This document shows positions 61,340 through 64,000 of a stretch of 64,000 nucleotides of DNA, piece by piece; the stretch's first letter is position 1, and each line of letters starts with the position of its first letter. Origin of the DNA: an uncultured Verrucomicrobiota bacterium (lineage in GTDB: Bacteria; Verrucomicrobiota; Verrucomicrobiia; Opitutales; Opitutaceae). The notes under the pieces were generated by a model. It was not told where the DNA came from, made no database searches, and saw only the letters and a program-made list of their open reading frames with translations. A program made the position numbers and the translations under genes. Where the stretch lies: contig CAJXQX010000001.1 in the NCBI GenBank assembly GCA_913058185.1, positions 62,001 to 126,000 of the forward strand. The letters are read 5' to 3'.

Positions 61340-62217
61340 ATTGGCGAAGTGTAACCCTAGTCGCTGCAACGATTGCGCTCCTATTCACCGGTTGTTCTAG
61401 ACTGTTTTGGGAGCTAGAGCCCGAGGTCTCGGCAAAAGCCGAAGCGGTTTTACGAGAAGGCCTGCATGGAGATGAATTCTGGCCATCCATGCACGCTGCT
61501 GAAGCGCTGACCATCGCGGGTTTCGGAGCGGAAGTGCGCTCAGTGCTGGAACCCAAACTAGCTTTGGAGCAAGACGACCAGCGACGATGCGGATTAGCCC
61601 GGGAGTTGGTTCGGGCGGGTGACGAAAACCGAGCGGAGGTGATGATCGATATCTTAGTGGGAGATGATCTACACGGCCATGTTCATGCCGCGGAGAGTTT
61701 GTTTAAAGTGGGGTGGCCTGGTGAGGCCGCGCCGGTGCGGGATGCCTTTGATCAAAACGAGAACACCATTTTGCGACTGATGGCCGCGGCAGCGCTGGCC
61801 AAACACTCGTATGCTGACGATCGGGCCGCCGCCCTTGTATTTCTCCGTGAAACCATGATGTCAGCCGAAGAGCCCGATAATTTCCGGATCGCCGCTTGGG
61901 TTTTGGCTCGAACGGGTGATTCCAGCGACGTCGCGCGGATCCGAGCGCGGTTACCGGGTACGGATGATGAACGTGTCCGGTCTTTTCTGGACCATGCTTC
62001 AGCCGTATTGGGTGACCCCGAGGGTCGGACCGCTTTGCAAAGTAATTTGAATTCATCGAATTCGGCGATTCGCACTTATGCGGCAACCTTTGCCGGTGAG
62101 GCTGCGGTGTTCGAAGCCACCTCGCAGTTGATTCAGCTGCTGGACGACGAGAATCTTGATACCCGTATCCGTGCGGCGCAGGCCCTGTTCACTTTGAGGA
62201 AAATTTCTTCGCTCTAG
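61336..62217 (+). CDS. HEAT-repeat lipoprotein
   Basis: This protein (293 aa) begins MNWRSVTLVAATIALLFTGC, a lipoprotein signal. The rest is an alpha-solenoid of HEAT-like repeats: 'DEFWPSMHAAEALTIAGFGAEV', 'LHGHVHAAESLFKVGWPGEAAPV', 'NTILRLMAAAALAKHSY' and 'LDTRIRAAQALFTLRKISSL', each with the A-A-E-A-L type helix. It is probably a protein-protein scaffold at the periplasmic face. It is coupled to the transporter upstream and lies 5 bases before the aldolase gene. Confidence 0.8.
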   Translation: MNWRSVTLVAATIALLFTGCSRLFWELEPEVSAKAEAVLREGLHGDEFWPSMHAAEALTIAGFGAEVRSVLEPKLALEQDDQRRCGLARELVRAGDENRAEVMIDILVGDDLHGHVHAAESLFKVGWPGEAAPVRDAFDQNENTILRLMAAAALAKHSYADDRAAALVFLRETMMSAEEPDNFRIAAWVLARTGDSSDVARIRARLPGTDDERVRSFLDHASAVLGDPEGRTALQSNLNSSNSAIRTYAATFAGEAAVFEATSQLIQLLDDENLDTRIRAAQALFTLRKISSL

Positions 62218-62222
62218 ATTTT

Positions 62223-62981
62223 ATGAGATCCAGCAAAACTTTAGCAAAAATTCGCGCGGGAGAAGTGATCCGTACCTGCAATCTTGGCCATTATATTCCA
62301 GGTTATGTGTGCCATGCCGCCCGTAATGGATTCGATTGTATTTGGCTCGATCTGGAGCACCGAGCGATGACCACCCGAGAGGTGCAGGCCCTGTTGGCTT
62401 TCGGGCATGTCTACGACATAGATATCATGGTGCGAACGCCTACTCGGGCAAAAACAGGATTGTATCGATTTCTGGAAGATGGAGCTGCTGGATTGTTAGT
62501 GCCGCAGGTGGATTCGGCGGAGGAAGCGCGTGAGTTGGTGAAAGCAGTCAAGTTTCCCCCGGTGGGTGACCGTGGGCTCGATAACGCGGGTTTTGATTCC
62601 GACTTCAATGGTCACAGTCTGGACACCTATCTAGAGTGGGCCGCGAAGGAGACATTTCTAGCGGTCCAGATTGAGTCGCCCGAGGCCGTGCGCAACGCCG
62701 ATGCCATCGCAGCGGTCGAAGGCGTGGACATTCTTTTCGTTGGTCCGGGTGATTTGGGGCTCCGTTTACGAGACGAACCGGAGCTCACGTTGGACCAGTC
62801 GTGGGATATGGTGGCCGATGCCTGCCGCAAACATGGCAAAGCATTTGGAGGACCGACGTCCTCCCCGGCTGATACCACTCAACGGCGGGAACAAGGAGCT
62901 CAGATGTTTATCTCGGTCGGAGAACTTCGGAGTTGGGCCAATGCCTTGGCCGCCGGCGCAGCCAAACTAGATGGACTCTGA
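62223..62981 (+). CDS. HpcH/HpaI aldolase family protein
   Basis: This cytoplasmic class II aldolase (252 aa) cleaves 2-keto-3-deoxy acids or related 4-hydroxy-2-keto acids. 'ARNGFDCIWLDLEHRAMTTREVQAL' is the first signature, 'DIMVRTPTRAKTGLYRFLEDGAAGLLVPQVDSAEEA' contains the catalytic Arg and a loop, 'FLAVQIESPEAVRNADAIAAVEGVDILFVGPGDLGLRL' the metal Glu and Asp. 2-keto-3-deoxyrhamnonate is a possible substrate. It is the last gene of the SSS-HEAT-aldolase unit. Confidence 0.9.
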   Translation: MRSSKTLAKIRAGEVIRTCNLGHYIPGYVCHAARNGFDCIWLDLEHRAMTTREVQALLAFGHVYDIDIMVRTPTRAKTGLYRFLEDGAAGLLVPQVDSAEEARELVKAVKFPPVGDRGLDNAGFDSDFNGHSLDTYLEWAAKETFLAVQIESPEAVRNADAIAAVEGVDILFVGPGDLGLRLRDEPELTLDQSWDMVADACRKHGKAFGGPTSSPADTTQRREQGAQMFISVGELRSWANALAAGAAKLDGL

Positions 62982-63179
62982 TTCTCCGTTTCGTTGGCCG
63001 AGGTCGCTTTGGAACCCGGCGGCAATCAAGCCGAAGCGATCTTCGGCGTATTTACCCCCAGAGAATAAACGAAACTAGTTCCGGAACCCGTATTCCAGGG
63101 TGAAAAATTTGAGGGAAAGGTGGGCGAGTGGCTCGCGAAGTTTGGCGAGCTCTGCTTCCGCGCCGTGAATCTCCAGCCT

Positions 63180-63440
63180 CTATAGGGTCGCGCAGGTTTC
63201 GAGAAATTCGCCGAGCAGAGCACCTACGTTGTCCAAATGGGCCAGTAGTCCTTCGGCATTCGCGTAAGATTCGCGGCAATGCGCCTCGTTGCCTAAAAAG
63301 CTAAAGCCGTAGTGCAGGCATCCGGGTTCGGTCGTGGTAGCAGCGACGAACTTTTCGCAAAAGGCATGAGCCTCTTCGAGTTTGCCTTCGGCGACTTTGA
63401 AATAGGGGTGGATGGAAACAGCGGAATCGGATGTAGACAT
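63180..63440 (-). CDS. Antibiotic-biosynthesis-monooxygenase-like protein, probably cut by an amber stop
   Basis: This small protein (86 aa from the ATG at 63440) has an ABM/dimeric alpha-beta barrel look: 'VSIHPYFKVAEGKLEEAHAFCEKFV', 'TEPGCLHYGFSFLGNEAHCRESYAN' and 'LLAHLDNVGALLGEFLE'. It stops at TAG (63182-63180). The same frame then continues open to 63075 as 'RLEIHGAEAELAKLREPLAHL' and 'FFTLEYGFRN', which reads like the natural C-terminal part of this family. The intact gene would be 63075-63440 (121 aa). It is therefore either a recent pseudogene or carries a sequence error. Confidence 0.65.
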   Translation of the reverse strand: MSTSDSAVSIHPYFKVAEGKLEEAHAFCEKFVAATTTEPGCLHYGFSFLGNEAHCRESYANAEGLLAHLDNVGALLGEFLETCATL

Positions 63441-63535
63441 AGTGGAATTGTCGCAAGGTGGTGCGAGCTGGCTAGCTTTGACTATTAGCCAATCCAGTTC
63501 AGCGGCACGCGGGTGATCTGGCTGCGGGTCATCCG

Positions 63536-64000
63536 TTATTTTGGAGCGACCACCCGAGCAAGACCCGCTCGAGCGGCGGTTGATGGGGACTCGTTCACCT
63601 GGGCTCGCACCCATGCGGTCAAGAGCTCCGCGGCGGTCTGGTGGTCGTTTCGTTCTCGATCGATCAACGGCAGATCCCCTGCGATGGCCAATCGTCGAAC
63701 CAGCTTATCGTTGCGGGTTGGGAACGCATGGGGATCGAGCACATCGGGGTGGACGATCACACATCCCCATTCTCGGGTCGCGAAGTGCTGGGACCAATTG
63801 GCGATCCAGCTATAGGCATGGATGGTTGCTTCCAACGATTCGGAGGGGATCTCTCGAGGCACGGCAATTAAGACGAGGTCTGGCTGCATCGGTCGAACCC
63901 GGGATTCGGCATCCGCTTCAATCTCGAGTAGGGACTTTTTTTCAATCACCCAGGTGACGACGTCGGTGTCCGATCGCTCGGTAACCTCATTTAGGGCAGC
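63536..64000 (-). CDS. SGNH/GDSL-type hydrolase, C-terminal part (partial)
   Basis: The frame stays open from its stop at 63536 to the right edge, so only the C-terminal ~154 residues are seen. 'RPMQPDLVLIAVPREIPSE', 'IHAYSWIANWSQHFATREWGCVIVHPDVLDP' and 'LVRRLAIAGDLPLIDR' resemble the C-terminal half of SGNH-fold esterases of planctomycete and verrucomicrobial type. The Ser-containing GDSL block would lie outside the window, so the call is tentative. The track's start at 63949 is internal. Confidence 0.45.
   Translation of the reverse strand, partial: AALNEVTERSDTDVVTWVIEKKSLLEIEADAESRVRPMQPDLVLIAVPREIPSESLEATIHAYSWIANWSQHFATREWGCVIVHPDVLDPHAFPTRNDKLVRRLAIAGDLPLIDRERNDHQTAAELLTAWVRAQVNESPSTAARAGLARVVAPK

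Noticed and set aside
24925-63440. Genome-wide recoding of TAG as a sense codon
   Set aside because: Several intact genes (for example amn and the M48 protease) end normally at TAG, so a general reassignment is not supported.
1-64000. tRNA or rRNA genes
   Set aside because: No spacer showed a cloverleaf-like set of stems with the TTC-loop sequence, and no rRNA-like conserved stretch was seen.

Overview
The window reads as a contiguous piece of a Gram-negative, aerobically respiring chromosome, most likely a member of the Verrucomicrobiota (Opitutae/Opitutaceae-like). This is inferred from several signs: a GreA with a very long N-terminal extension, as in Chlamydiae and Verrucomicrobia; three intact secreted sulfatases plus one sulfatase remnant; a stand-alone LON-domain protein; a MEKHLA-domain protein; KDO activation (KdsB) and Lol lipoprotein sorting genes; and many intergenic palindromes. 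I saw no phage genes, CRISPR array, tRNA or rRNA.

Layout. 0-4.5 kb: a LON-domain gene (partial) divergent from dnaK-groES-groEL. 4.6-12.2 kb: exported amidohydrolase, DUF218 protein, metallo-beta-lactamase-fold hydrolase, YHYH protein, sulfatase, cysK and a MEKHLA protein. 12.2-24.6 kb: an SLC13 permease, then a respiratory block. That block holds a caa3-type cytochrome c oxidase operon (ctaCDEF, then ctaG), a divergent azurin, a heme A operon (ctaA-ctaB-DUF420), and a copper-delivery pair (CusF-SCO fusion plus a membrane-anchored YtkA-like protein). 24.7-32.4 kb: accessory and decaying DNA with a truncated sulfatase remnant, AMP nucleosidase, PhoD phosphatase, sulfatase, a frameshifted acetyltransferase, an FG-GAP protein and mobile-looking inverted repeats. 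32.4-37.9 kb: lipB-lipA, lysS, lolC/E-lolD. 38-43.8 kb: pseudopilin, GNAT, exported methyltransferase, sulfatase and two DUF4097-like beta-solenoid genes, one frameshifted and built of 54-bp repeats. 43.9-50 kb: M32 carboxypeptidase, tatD, HPr, kdsB, carA, lysine 2,3-aminomutase. 50-50.35 kb: a gene-free stretch with a 26-bp palindrome and two tandem copies of a 17-nt motif plus terminator hairpin, which are candidate small RNAs. 50.5-64 kb: ArsR-methyltransferase fusion, giant GreA, RsmB, aspartic-protease/PDZ lipoprotein, MFS transporter, Ste24-like protease, EEP-family hydrolase, an SSS transporter-HEAT lipoprotein-HpcH aldolase operon, an amber-interrupted monooxygenase-like gene and a partial SGNH-like hydrolase.

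The most coherent functional unit is the respiratory block: structural subunits, heme A synthesis, copper insertion and a blue copper protein, all within about 10 kb. The observations most worth a second look are the tandem hairpin modules near 50.1-50.3 kb, the 54-bp coding repeats of the 'TSGGDIEV' protein, the CusF-SCO fusion with a CX5C site, the GGTGTCA-N9-TGACACC element beside dnaK, and four genes interrupted by stop codons or single-base frameshifts.
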